Shown in pieces: positions 15,744 to 23,643 of a DNA stretch of 38,647 nt. Position numbers and translations under genes: made by a program. The stretch is from Flavobacteriales bacterium (GTDB lineage Bacteria > Bacteroidota > Bacteroidia > JANQJC01): NCBI GenBank assembly GCA_028281825.1, contig JANQJC010000119.1:1-38647 (forward strand). Direction: 5' to 3'. Positions within the stretch are counted from its first letter, which is position 1. Each line of letters opens with the position of its first letter. Under the pieces are notes generated by a model. It worked only from the letters and a program-made list of their open reading frames with translations, did no database searches and was not told the origin of the DNA.

Positions 15744-16310
15744 TTATTCTTCATTCCAACGGAAACTCTGGATATCAAATCCCGCAAGGTCAAGGGCGCG
15801 GTCAACCACAGTAGCTGCCAGCTCTTCAAAATCCTTGGGCTGACTGTAGAATGAAGGTGAAGCAGGGCAAATAATACCACCCGCCTCTGTGGTGGTCTTC
15901 ATGTTATTGATATGTACTAGGCTGTAAGGGGTGTCCCGCGGTATAAGTATCAGCTTTCTTCTTTCCTTGAGGATTACATCAGCGGCACGGGTTGTAAGGT
16001 CGTTAGATACACCAGTGGCTATCCTCGCCATTGTGCCCATAGAGCAAGGACAAACTATCATGGTTCCATACCTTGCCGAACCTGAGGCAAAAGGGGCATT
16101 AAAGTCACTTTTGCTGTATATTTTAAATGGAATATTCTCGTAATCCTTGTTGCCCAGTTCATATTCCCAAACCTTGCGGGCATTGTCGCTCATCACTACA
16201 CCTACGTCCTCAATCTGGGCATCCAGTTTTTGGAGTTTATCAAACAACACTTTAGCGTAAACAGCACCACTCGCACCTGTTACTGCAACCACTAGCTTAT
16301 GCTTGTTCAT
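15744..16310 (-). CDS. ubiX: Flavin prenyltransferase UbiX
   Basis: Prenylates FMN to make the cofactor of UbiD-type decarboxylases. The protein has 188 residues, the usual length. It carries the N-terminal flavin-binding motif VTGASGAVYAK (10-20), the central CPCSMGTMARIATGVSNDL segment, the RKLILIPRDTPYS motif and the C-terminal GGIICPASPSFYS region. Its ATG overlaps the stop of the upstream beta-barrel gene (ATGA), implying translational coupling. No ubiD is in the window. Confidence 0.95.
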   Translation of the reverse strand: MNKHKLVVAVTGASGAVYAKVLFDKLQKLDAQIEDVGVVMSDNARKVWEYELGNKDYENIPFKIYSKSDFNAPFASGSARYGTMIVCPCSMGTMARIATGVSNDLTTRAADVILKERRKLILIPRDTPYSLVHINNMKTTTEAGGIICPASPSFYSQPKDFEELAATVVDRALDLAGFDIQSFRWNEE

Positions 16311-16945
16311 TCACTCTTCTTTTTGCCTGTCCCTAAATTAAACCTGCCAGTAATCTCAATCACCGAGTTGTATTCTCCTCTGTTCAAAAGAAAGGTTTGC
16401 CCAAAGCGGTGACTGCGAACCGCTAAAATGGATTGGGTATACCTGATATTAATATTAAAAGCGTCTGAGAAGGCATAGCCCAAGCCAATCAAGCCACCAA
16501 AATCATAGGGGTTAAAAGGTCTGTTGGCTGGGTCTTCATTGGGGAAATTACCACCTTCATCCCGCAATCGATGACTCAAATATGCCGCTCCATAAAACCC
16601 AAACTCACCACTAAATTTCTCCCTAAATCTAAATCCACCAAGAATTGGAACTTGCGCATAATTGATGTTGAGGTTAAATACTTCTGAGCCTCCATCTTCA
16701 TTTTCCCACACCTTGCGACTGCCCTTTTGTATGTAGTAAAGTTCTAACTTGGTATACAACCCTGAGCCCCATTCCAGTTGTGCAGAGGCCCCTCCAATAA
16801 GCCCTGGTTTAGTAAAACCCCATATATCGGTACCTATCAATTGGCAAGCACTAAAACCGCCAATAAGTGATGCCTGAAAGCTCTGTGCATTGGCTGCCAG
16901 CCCTCCAAGTAGCAATAAAAAGAAAAGGGTAAACTTTTTGGCCAT
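16307..16945 (-). CDS. PorT-like outer-membrane beta-barrel protein
   Basis: 212 residues. A signal peptide (MAKKFTLFFLLLLGGLAANA-Q) is followed by amphipathic beta-strands typical of the small outer-membrane barrel family of Bacteroidota. Examples are YTKLELYYIQKGSRKVW, VPILGGFRFREKFSGEFGFYG and FGGLIGLGYAFSDAFNINIRYT. It ends with a short basic tail instead of a terminal aromatic. It overlaps ubiX by 4 bases and follows the Omp28 lipoprotein gene by 55 bases. It is not obviously PorT itself; the exact role is unknown. Confidence 0.82.
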   Translation of the reverse strand: MAKKFTLFFLLLLGGLAANAQSFQASLIGGFSACQLIGTDIWGFTKPGLIGGASAQLEWGSGLYTKLELYYIQKGSRKVWENEDGGSEVFNLNINYAQVPILGGFRFREKFSGEFGFYGAAYLSHRLRDEGGNFPNEDPANRPFNPYDFGGLIGLGYAFSDAFNINIRYTQSILAVRSHRFGQTFLLNRGEYNSVIEITGRFNLGTGKKKSE

Positions 16946-17000
16946 ATAGTGAGTTTTGAAACTATATCTTTAACAAAAGCGCAAGACTTTTGTTGCAAAG

Positions 17001-17879
17001 CTACTCCAAATGCACTTCTTCGGCTTGTAGCACTTCCAGTGATGATGCATTGTAAACAAAAGCAACCACTGAGCAGTGAGGGGCACTCCATGCCGAGTCG
17101 AGTACCATACTATAGCGCAAAGTATCCAAATCACCTGAATTGTAGGGTGCCGTATCCATTGCTACTCCCCAGGTGCCATTAAATGAAGCCCTCAAAGCAT
17201 GCCGGTGTACATAATCAGGTATATCGCTTGGGCTGGCACCGTAATCTTTTTGCCAATCCACTATGCTGTCTTCAGTAAGAAACACACAAACTTTTAGTTC
17301 TTCTGAAATACTTGTTAGTACTTCCACCTGTACGTCAGCGCAGGCGGTTCTGGTTGCTTCATCGTAATTGGTCAATATCTGTATATCAGCACTTGGCGCA
17401 TCATTAACGATACCCTGCACAATCCCCCACCATGCAGTATGTGCCAGCACGGGGCTTCCACTTACAGGCTTCCTATTCACCATGCCACGGGGCAAACCTG
17501 CTGCACTAGGGCCAAACGCTTCATCTAAATCATCACCTACCTCAGTTCTATAGTCGGTGCCAAACTCACCATTTGGATCTGGGTATGGCTCCGCAAAAAA
17601 ACCAACGTGAACGGCCATTATCACTATCTGCTCTCCATAAGTAATCTCTAGTTCGTGTGCAGTTTCTGCAGCATTGGGGCAGTTACCGCAGGTGTGGCCT
17701 GTAAAGTCCTCCAGCAATATCTTGCGGGTGTGTTGTTCTTTCACCATAAAGTTCTTGGGAGGACAAAGAGCAGTATCAAGGGCATTGCCTTCAGTGTAAG
17801 GACCCTCTATCACATCACAGCTAGCCATGGAAAACAAAACAGCTACTGCAATTCCTGAAAGTATATTTATCTTTCTCAT
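17001..17879 (-). CDS. Omp28-family outer-membrane lipoprotein with thioredoxin-type CXXC
   Basis: 292 residues. The signal ends in a lipobox with Cys21 (SMASC-DVIEGP). The Omp28 domain starts ILLEDFTGHTCGNCPNAAETAHEL, in which Cys64-Gly-Asn-Cys67 sits where thioredoxin-like folds carry their active site. HVGFFAEPYPDPNGEFGTDYRTEVG and GLPRGMVNRKP follow as family segments, and the C-terminal half is beta-rich. It is 18 bases downstream of the DUF6029 barrel gene. Omp28 was named from a Porphyromonas outer-membrane protein; its biochemical role is not established. An envelope disulfide role is inferred from the motif and context. Confidence 0.87.
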   Translation of the reverse strand: MRKINILSGIAVAVLFSMASCDVIEGPYTEGNALDTALCPPKNFMVKEQHTRKILLEDFTGHTCGNCPNAAETAHELEITYGEQIVIMAVHVGFFAEPYPDPNGEFGTDYRTEVGDDLDEAFGPSAAGLPRGMVNRKPVSGSPVLAHTAWWGIVQGIVNDAPSADIQILTNYDEATRTACADVQVEVLTSISEELKVCVFLTEDSIVDWQKDYGASPSDIPDYVHRHALRASFNGTWGVAMDTAPYNSGDLDTLRYSMVLDSAWSAPHCSVVAFVYNASSLEVLQAEEVHLE

Positions 17880-17897
17880 GTTCTTATTTCAAAGTTA

Positions 17898-19538
17898 CTA
17901 AAAACTAGTGGTAACTGACAAAGCCACTCCATTTGATGCTGGAACATTTCTACAAACCCCACCCACACAAAAGATACCTGCCCTTTGGCGGCCATAGGTA
18001 ATCATAAAGCGGGTAGCATCCTTAGTGTAGCCAGTGCTCACAATAGGATAGTGAAGCTCCACACCGTTAGGGTTATCATAATTGTATTGATCCATCACTG
18101 CAACGAAAAAGTGTGGGGCAAAATTGTATTCCACCAATGCCATTGCCCAATCACCTTCGTCTTGTTTGGTCCAAAGATGTTGCAATTCAAACCTGAGTGA
18201 ATGTTTAGTGGCCACTTTACAAAGCATTTCAATTATCCCGATGTTGGCATAAATAGTCCCAAAACCTGAAAGTCCCTGTATCACGTCCTTATTATAAACC
18301 AGGTTGAGATAGTTCAGGTTCAGCTTAAGCTTTTTATTCAGCTTGCGCTTCAGTTCCACATTAAAATCACGGAAATAAACTTCGCCGTTGGTACTCAAAA
18401 ACTCAGACTCATAGCCCAAGCCATTGTTAAGGGTCGTGGTGTCAAGTCCATTTACTGCAGAGTAGTTCACAGTAATAGTAGTACCGTATTTACCACCCAA
18501 TTTGCTGCCTCTCTTCAGGTTGAAAGTTACTTCAGCCTGCATGGCCATCTCGCCATTGGGCTGCACACCATATGGATAAAGTGTCGCAGCTAATTGGTAA
18601 GTATGCTGTTTGGTGAGTGCTGGCAAAAAGTTGATATTTAAGTTGTTTCCCACGGCATTTCTATCTGAGCGGAAATCCATATTGTCTATCCTTTTGGCAC
18701 TTAGTATAATACCCAGTCCTTTTTGCGAGTAGGAAGCCGATACATAAATACCTTCCCCGGTTTTGTAGATATAGTTATTGGTGCTTTGCGGGTCATTGAT
18801 TTTATAGGCGTATTCACCAAACAGGTTAAAACCACCGCGTATGATATTAATACGCCCGGCTCCTGCTGCTACATTTTCAGGCAGAATAAACACAGGATCT
18901 TGGTCGTCCTGGTATTTACTCACGAAGCTACCCCCAATGATTACCTTGGTTTTTTTTTCAGCCAGTTTTTTAAAGGCTTCATTAAAGGCAAATTCAACAT
19001 CAGCACCTCTCACGATACCTTCGCTGCGGCTAAAGAATGTACGTTGCCATCCAATCACACCTTTCAGGTATACTCCTGGCACTGGTGAGTATTTGATACG
19101 TGCACCTTCCATAGCGTTGTCCACACCCAACTGCCGCTCCTCATAGGTTCTGAAAATCATACCACTGCCAAACTGCTCATAGTAATTACCAAGTGTTATG
19201 TCCAGCCCATCATGCCTGTATTCTATGTAGCGATAGGGAATGCCACTGCCCTTGAAGCGCGGGTCAAAACCTAGAAGCACGTTAGAATAGTTCTCATAGC
19301 GCAAGCCCGCTGAAAAACGCCCTTTGGTAAGGTTGATATTGCCGAAGCCATTCATCAATAACTTCTCCGGAACAGGGGGTGCACCAATAGTTGAATCGGG
19401 ATTGTAGTACTGGGCGTCTAGCTGAAAATTTCCATGCACTTCAAAAGGTGCGTTGGCTGGCTGTTGCTGGGCTTGGGCCACTCCATAAATAGAAAATGTG
19501 CCCAATATTAGAGCACATATCCTGTTTTTCATCTTCAC
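17898..19538 (-). CDS. DUF6029-family predicted outer-membrane beta-barrel protein
   Basis: 546 residues. A signal peptide (MKMKNRICALILGTFSIYGVAQA) is followed by many alternating amphipathic strands (GRFSAGLRYENYSNVLLG, IEYRHDGLDITLGNYYEQF, KLKLNLNYLNLVYN) and a terminal strand ending in F (VALSVTTSF). A cysteine pair, Cys524 and Cys529 (FCVGGVC), lies near the C-terminus in what would be the loop before the last strand. It is encoded between a TlpA-like oxidoreductase (30 bases upstream) and an Omp28 lipoprotein (18 bases downstream), so the three are probably one operon. The family has no established function. Confidence 0.85.
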   Translation of the reverse strand: MKMKNRICALILGTFSIYGVAQAQQQPANAPFEVHGNFQLDAQYYNPDSTIGAPPVPEKLLMNGFGNINLTKGRFSAGLRYENYSNVLLGFDPRFKGSGIPYRYIEYRHDGLDITLGNYYEQFGSGMIFRTYEERQLGVDNAMEGARIKYSPVPGVYLKGVIGWQRTFFSRSEGIVRGADVEFAFNEAFKKLAEKKTKVIIGGSFVSKYQDDQDPVFILPENVAAGAGRINIIRGGFNLFGEYAYKINDPQSTNNYIYKTGEGIYVSASYSQKGLGIILSAKRIDNMDFRSDRNAVGNNLNINFLPALTKQHTYQLAATLYPYGVQPNGEMAMQAEVTFNLKRGSKLGGKYGTTITVNYSAVNGLDTTTLNNGLGYESEFLSTNGEVYFRDFNVELKRKLNKKLKLNLNYLNLVYNKDVIQGLSGFGTIYANIGIIEMLCKVATKHSLRFELQHLWTKQDEGDWAMALVEYNFAPHFFVAVMDQYNYDNPNGVELHYPIVSTGYTKDATRFMITYGRQRAGIFCVGGVCRNVPASNGVALSVTTSF

Positions 19539-19568
19539 TTATTAACGTTTTTGGTGTTGTGGTTCCGT

Positions 19569-20069
19569 TTACTTTTCAGCGAGTTTTATTACTTCTTCGT
19601 GTAACTCAACTTCGTCTCCCGGAGCATAGGAATTGTGTTGCCATACTACCTCTTTATTAGCATTCAGCAAAAAAGTATGAGGTACAGTATTGACACTCAT
19701 AGCTCTTTTCAAATCACCATTGGTATCCAGATAAACATCGTAGTCCCAGTTTTGCCCGTTAACAAATGGGGCAACCTTGGCAGTATTCCTGGCATCATCA
19801 ATGGATATGGCTATCAATTTCACACCAGTCTCATCTTGCCAGTCAATATACTCTTCAGCGATGGTATTCAGTTCAAGAATACAAGGCTTACACCAGGTAG
19901 CCCAAAAGCTCACTATAATAGGCCCATCATTTTCAATATCTCCAGTATTGAATACACCACCTTGTAGGTTCTTCACATCTACCGCTGGTAGTTGCCAATT
20001 CTTGGCATCTTGCCCGTCTGCGCACACGGCCGTTATCAAAGCAAGGATTATAAAGCAGATTTTTTTCAT
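19569..20069 (-). CDS. TlpA-family periplasmic thiol-disulfide oxidoreductase
   Basis: 166 residues. A signal peptide covers about 1-19 (MKKICFIILALITAVCADG). A thioredoxin-fold domain has the active site FWATWCKPC (Cys60 and Cys63) and the later segments LIAISIDDARNTAKVAPF and VNTVPHTFLLN, where the cis-proline (Val-Pro) expected opposite the active site is present. Cys16 does not form a good lipobox, so a soluble periplasmic protein is more likely. It is the first gene of a likely operon with the DUF6029 barrel and the Omp28 lipoprotein. The promoter and hairpin just upstream (20092-20137) are unusual. Confidence 0.9.
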   Translation of the reverse strand: MKKICFIILALITAVCADGQDAKNWQLPAVDVKNLQGGVFNTGDIENDGPIIVSFWATWCKPCILELNTIAEEYIDWQDETGVKLIAISIDDARNTAKVAPFVNGQNWDYDVYLDTNGDLKRAMSVNTVPHTFLLNANKEVVWQHNSYAPGDEVELHEEVIKLAEK

Positions 20070-20091
20070 GTTGACATCAATTGGTTTAAAG

Positions 20092-20130
20092 TACAGCGGT
20101 TAGGCACAAATATCGTACCTAACCGCTGTA
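20092..20130 (-). terminator. Perfect 13-bp hairpin between the secreted Omp28 gene and tlpA-like gene
   Basis: TACAGCGGTTAGG (20092-20104) pairs exactly with CCTAACCGCTGTA (20118-20130) around a 13-base loop. It is 24 bases beyond the upstream stop codon and 22 bases before the next start. The T-tract on the minus strand is weak (CTTT), so it may be a partial terminator or attenuator. A promoter overlaps it. Confidence 0.6.
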
Positions 20131-20137
20131 AATCAAA
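20107..20137 (-). promoter_or_regulatory. Predicted promoter of the tlpA-DUF6029-Omp28 operon
   Basis: On the minus strand, TTTG at 20134-20137, a 19-base spacer and GATATTTG at 20107-20114 (five of six conserved positions of TAnnTTTG). The -7 box lies in the loop of the 13-bp hairpin. Confidence 0.5.
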
Positions 20138-20154
20138 ACTTCGGAGAAAAGTCT

Positions 20155-21903
20155 TTATTTAGTTATCGATACTCTCCTGCTTACAACGTTATCCCCAACT
20201 CTCACATTTAGCATATAAATACCAGCGCTAAACTCAGAAGCATTAAGTGTAAAATTGTTTCTTCCGGCAGGCATATTACCAAGATTGTTTACATATACTG
20301 CCTCACCCAAGGTATTGAATAAAGTAATGGTCACGTTTTCGCTCTTATCAAGATTGTAAACCAGGTTTGTTTGGTCAGTAAATGGGTTTGGATAAACCTT
20401 TAAGCCAATATCGGCAACATCTTCATAGATACCGGTGTTATTTTGCCCAGCACCTGTAGTATCAACTTCAGCATTAGCAAATGCAGCTTGATATACTTCT
20501 TGTGTGGAAGTGTTTTGAACCCAGGCTACTAGTGTTAGCTTTGGGTGCTGCCCCCAAAGCTCGTAATTACCTTGAGCTGGGTTGCCTATATCAAAAGTGT
20601 AACTCTTACTTACTGTAATTGGAGTTCCCGCAGTAATATTGCTTAAGGTATTACCATTGCCATTAGGCAGCATTTTTCTCATCACGTAGTAGTATTCTTT
20701 TTGCGAAGTAGTACCACCATTGTAAGTATAATGGTCTTCAGTAACAGCCATGTACAGTTTTACAGGACCTGAAATATTAGCGTATGGTGTAACTATCGCA
20801 GTACCTGTTACAGATAGGCTATCCACTTCAAATGTCAAATCAATATCCACGTAAGCAACTTTTGAAGCAGCAGCAGTGTATGAAGACATGCTGGTTGGAG
20901 AAAAAGCCTGGGCATCCAGGTATTCGTCAGGAATACCGGTAGTGCCATAAAACTGTCTGCGCTGATAGCCATCGTTATTATAGCTGGGGTCAGTACCAGG
21001 ATTAGGCCAGTTCATTTGGTATCTAACAGCAGCTACACCACTGCCAGGTTCGTTGGCATTAACTTGATTTAACAAGAAGGGATCAAAAACTTGGTTCAAA
21101 CTCGCACATGGTGGGCAAGTGGAGCTAGTTAGCTCTTCGACCAATGGAATACGTTGAACAGTTTGCAATGCAACAGATAAATCCTTTTCATCTGCATTAT
21201 TAGTAGTGTCTGTATCTAAACCACCGTTTACGTTATCTACCCAAACTTTAAGAGCGTAGGTGCCGGCAGCAGTGGCATTCCAAGGTGTTGAATGGCCAAA
21301 GCTGTAGTCAGAACAGGGAGCGATATTCAAACCAGTCATTGGTTCAGTAACCGCGCTGCCATTATCAATAGAATAATGCAGGTCAAAAGAAGTAATTGCA
21401 TCTGTTCCTAAATTGGTAACGGAACCATCAATAGCAACATTGCCAATAGGAACCACTGGATTCACATCAACAGATTTGATAGCCAAGTCAACTGTTTGGC
21501 GTTCTGTTACTACAAAAGAGGCGCTTTCATCATCACCAAACTCACCACCAGTTGCAACCACATTACAGCCATTCATAGTTACCGTATAAGAACCGTTGCC
21601 GTAAGCACAGCAAATACCATCGCCGTAATCATCAGTAATTATGAAGGTGGCTGTAACGCCAACTGGAATACATACGCTTTCAGTATGTGAGGTTCCTGGG
21701 TTGCCGTCAGAATATGGCCCGCCTGATAAATAAATAGGACTTCCGCCTGGGCCTGTTATTTCCCATTCTGTTTCTGAGCCATAGTTATCTTCAACTATAG
21801 TTACTACTACTTCGGATTCACCTGTTGAGCATTGTGCGAATACTGTATTGCCTATAGTGGCGCCGAAAAATAATGTGGTTAATAGTGTAAATGTTTTCTT
21901 CAT
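20155..21903 (-). CDS. Secreted multidomain Omp28-like protein with T9SS type A sorting domain
   Basis: 582 residues. A signal peptide (about 1-23, cleavage near VFA-Q) is followed by a cysteine-rich beta domain (25-135) containing DDYGDGICC at 91-99, which resembles acidic metal-binding loops. A CARDB-like beta-sandwich (about 138-245; VTNLGTDAITSFDLHYSID) comes next, then an Omp28/thioredoxin-like domain beginning VEELTSSTCPPC with Cys263-Pro-Pro-Cys266. The C-terminal T9SS sorting domain (501-582) starts LKVYPNPFTD and ends GIYMLNVRVGDNVVSRRVSITK-like. It is predicted to be exported by Sec, then across the outer membrane by the type IX system that includes SprA, encoded nearby. The partner or substrate is unknown; a surface thiol-disulfide role is inference. 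Confidence 0.88.
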   Translation of the reverse strand: MKKTFTLLTTLFFGATIGNTVFAQCSTGESEVVVTIVEDNYGSETEWEITGPGGSPIYLSGGPYSDGNPGTSHTESVCIPVGVTATFIITDDYGDGICCAYGNGSYTVTMNGCNVVATGGEFGDDESASFVVTERQTVDLAIKSVDVNPVVPIGNVAIDGSVTNLGTDAITSFDLHYSIDNGSAVTEPMTGLNIAPCSDYSFGHSTPWNATAAGTYALKVWVDNVNGGLDTDTTNNADEKDLSVALQTVQRIPLVEELTSSTCPPCASLNQVFDPFLLNQVNANEPGSGVAAVRYQMNWPNPGTDPSYNNDGYQRRQFYGTTGIPDEYLDAQAFSPTSMSSYTAAASKVAYVDIDLTFEVDSLSVTGTAIVTPYANISGPVKLYMAVTEDHYTYNGGTTSQKEYYYVMRKMLPNGNGNTLSNITAGTPITVSKSYTFDIGNPAQGNYELWGQHPKLTLVAWVQNTSTQEVYQAAFANAEVDTTGAGQNNTGIYEDVADIGLKVYPNPFTDQTNLVYNLDKSENVTITLFNTLGEAVYVNNLGNMPAGRNNFTLNASEFSAGIYMLNVRVGDNVVSRRVSITK

Positions 21904-21954
21904 TTTAATAAAAGCTAAATAAATAGTAAAGGAGAAAAGAGTCTTTCGTTAAAA

Positions 21955-21962
21955 CAAAAATA
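21955..21962 (-). promoter_or_regulatory. Candidate -7 element for the secreted Omp28-like gene
   Basis: A perfect TATTTTTG (TAnnTTTG) on the minus strand, 51 bases upstream of the ATG. No TTG at the expected distance. Confidence 0.4.
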
Positions 21963-21991
21963 CAAAAGTTCTTGAACGTTCGCTTAGTATA

Positions 21992-22009
21992 TTGTCTTTT
22001 TATAGACAA
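21992..22009. promoter_or_regulatory. Small perfect inverted repeat in the divergent T9SS-CTD promoter region
   Basis: TTGTCT (21992-21997) and AGACAA (22004-22009) flank six A/T bases, midway between two divergent -7 elements (21955-21962 and 22069-22076). It could be an operator shared by the two secreted-protein genes; it is short enough to be chance. Confidence 0.3.
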
Positions 22010-22068
22010 AAACAAGATTGTTATCTTCTTGTTAAAACATCATTAACGGATTTCTCAAATAAAATATC

Positions 22069-22076
22069 TAATTTTG
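22069..22076 (+). promoter_or_regulatory. Candidate -7 element for the short T9SS-CTD gene
   Basis: A perfect TAATTTTG (TAnnTTTG) 34 bases before the ATG. The region upstream lacks a TTG at the usual spacing. Confidence 0.45.
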
Positions 22077-22110
22077 ACATGAACATAGCATTAAGCATTT
22101 TAGTACAATT

Positions 22111-22854
22111 ATGAATAGATTACTACTTTCTATATTAGCTGTTACCTTGAGCAGCTATTCTTTTGGTCAAACATTTGTTTTGAAAGATTACGATGATAAT
22201 GTAATCACCAATGGACAACAAGTTGATATGTGGGATAATGCAGGCACCATTGAAATGGACTATGGCTTGCGCTCAGAAAACCTGACAACCAGCTCTATCA
22301 CAGTAGGGCTAAGGCGTTACGAGGTAGATGTGGTATCAGGCTCGCAAAACTACTTCTGCTGGAATGTATGTTACTCCCCAACCCCGGCTGGTGATATGCC
22401 TGAATGGGTAGCTCAGGACGCTTTAACTATGGACACTGACTCTGTGTACTCAAATTTCCATGCTTACCATAGGCCAACGGGCACTAATGGTATAAGCGTA
22501 TACAGGTATGTGTTTTATAACCAGGCAAATCAAAACGATACCATTTCGGTAACTATCACTTTCAATGCTTCTCCTAATTCGGTGAATGAAATCTCAGCGG
22601 ATGAGCAACTGGCGGTTTATCCCAATCCGGCAACTGATGTTGCGCATATCAATTATGATGTTGAAGGAAACAGCGAGGCAAAACTGGAATTGCATAACAT
22701 GTTGGGCTCAAAAGTGAAAGAAATAAAGCTGGATGCCTCTCAAAACAAGTTCGATTTATCAGTAAGGGATTTAAACCCAGGGGTTTATTTCTACACACTT
22801 GTTCAAAATGACAAGGCAGTAACCACTAAGAGGTTAGTTGTTTCTGGTAAGTAA
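22111..22854 (+). CDS. Secreted protein with T9SS type A sorting domain
   Basis: 247 residues. A signal peptide (MNRLLLSILAVTLSSYSFG-Q) is followed by one beta-rich domain (21-165), probably an Ig-like sandwich, holding a close cysteine pair Cys83 and Cys87 (YFCWNVCYSP). The C-terminal sorting domain (about 167-247) has LAVYPNPATD at its start and DLNPGVYFYTLVQND near the end. It is divergent from the larger Omp28/T9SS protein, with which it shares a 207-base control region, so the two may be expressed together. Predicted as a cell-surface or secreted product of the type IX system. No enzymatic motif is seen. Confidence 0.85.
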   Translation: MNRLLLSILAVTLSSYSFGQTFVLKDYDDNVITNGQQVDMWDNAGTIEMDYGLRSENLTTSSITVGLRRYEVDVVSGSQNYFCWNVCYSPTPAGDMPEWVAQDALTMDTDSVYSNFHAYHRPTGTNGISVYRYVFYNQANQNDTISVTITFNASPNSVNEISADEQLAVYPNPATDVAHINYDVEGNSEAKLELHNMLGSKVKEIKLDASQNKFDLSVRDLNPGVYFYTLVQNDKAVTTKRLVVSGK

Positions 22855-22874
22855 GAGATAGTATCTAATATTTC

Positions 22875-22900
22875 AAAAAGCCCATCATTCGGGCTTTTTT
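22875..22900. terminator. Bidirectional intrinsic terminator
   Basis: AAAAAGCCC (22875-22883) pairs with GGGCTTTTT (22891-22899) around a 7-base loop, followed by more T on the plus strand and an A-run partner on the minus strand. It ends both the short T9SS-CTD gene and the convergent sirtuin gene, whose stop codon touches the T-run. Confidence 0.9.
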
Positions 22901-23592
22901 TATGCCCAATCGGCAATGAGCTTTTCTCGAAGTTCTGGCATGCCAACGCCAGCTTTTTCTTTAATAAAAGTAAGGTTAGTCACACCATCCACAAAAAGCT
23001 CATTCGGGTCTACCAGAAACTTAGGAGCATCGTATGGGGCATAGTGAATCAAACTGGCCGCAGGATAAACATTCAATGAAGTGCCAACCACAATCAGTAT
23101 ATCCGCCGTTTGAGCGAGCCTTGCTGCATTTTCCAGTTCAGGCACCATTTCGCCAAACCAAACTATGTGGGGGCGAAGTTGTGAGCCTTTTTCACACAAG
23201 TCACCCATTTTTATTTCCCACCCGTTAATGTCGTATATCAATTCAGGGTCAACAGAGCTACGTGACTTGGTGAGTTCGCCATGCAGGTGCAGCACCTTGC
23301 TTGAGCCAGCCCTTTCATGCAGGTTATCAATGTTTTGTGTCACCACATGCACATCAAAGTGCTCCTCGAGTGCAGCAATGGCCAGGTGTGCGGGGTTAGG
23401 TTCTACTTCCAGTAGTTGTTTGCGGCGGGCATTATAAAAACGCTGCACCAATTCCATATTCTTTTGCCAGGCTTGTGGGGTGGCTACATCTTCAATGTTG
23501 TATTCTTCCCAAAGCCCGCCAGTTTCCCTGAAGGTTTTAATACCACTTTCGGCGCTTACTCCGGCGCCACTCAAAACAACTATCTTTCTCAT
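22900..23592 (-). CDS. cobB: Sir2-family NAD-dependent protein deacylase (class III, CobB-like)
   Basis: 230 residues. NAD-binding motif GAGVSAESGI is at 9-18, TQNIDN at 85-90, and the catalytic His104 lies in LHLHGEL. Tyr53 and Arg56 (FYNARR) match the acyl-pocket pair of class III sirtuins, which prefers succinyl or malonyl lysine. The zinc-finger region that in E. coli CobB carries four cysteines is reduced to a single Cys133 in this protein, so zinc binding is probably lost. The frame is intact. Divergent from ruvA; the -7 candidate TAATTTTG at 23609-23616 lies just upstream. Confidence 0.93.
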   Translation of the reverse strand: MRKIVVLSGAGVSAESGIKTFRETGGLWEEYNIEDVATPQAWQKNMELVQRFYNARRKQLLEVEPNPAHLAIAALEEHFDVHVVTQNIDNLHERAGSSKVLHLHGELTKSRSSVDPELIYDINGWEIKMGDLCEKGSQLRPHIVWFGEMVPELENAARLAQTADILIVVGTSLNVYPAASLIHYAPYDAPKFLVDPNELFVDGVTNLTFIKEKAGVGMPELREKLIADWA

Positions 23593-23608
23593 CCTAAGGG
23601 TGTTTTTT

Positions 23609-23643
23609 CAAAATTAAGTTTATTCCCTGAAAAACGTAACAAA
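23609..23643 (-). promoter_or_regulatory. Candidate promoter of the sirtuin gene
   Basis: A perfect TAATTTTG at 23609-23616 with TTTG at 23640-23643. The 23-base spacer is at the long end of the accepted range. The ATG is 17 bases downstream. Confidence 0.4.
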
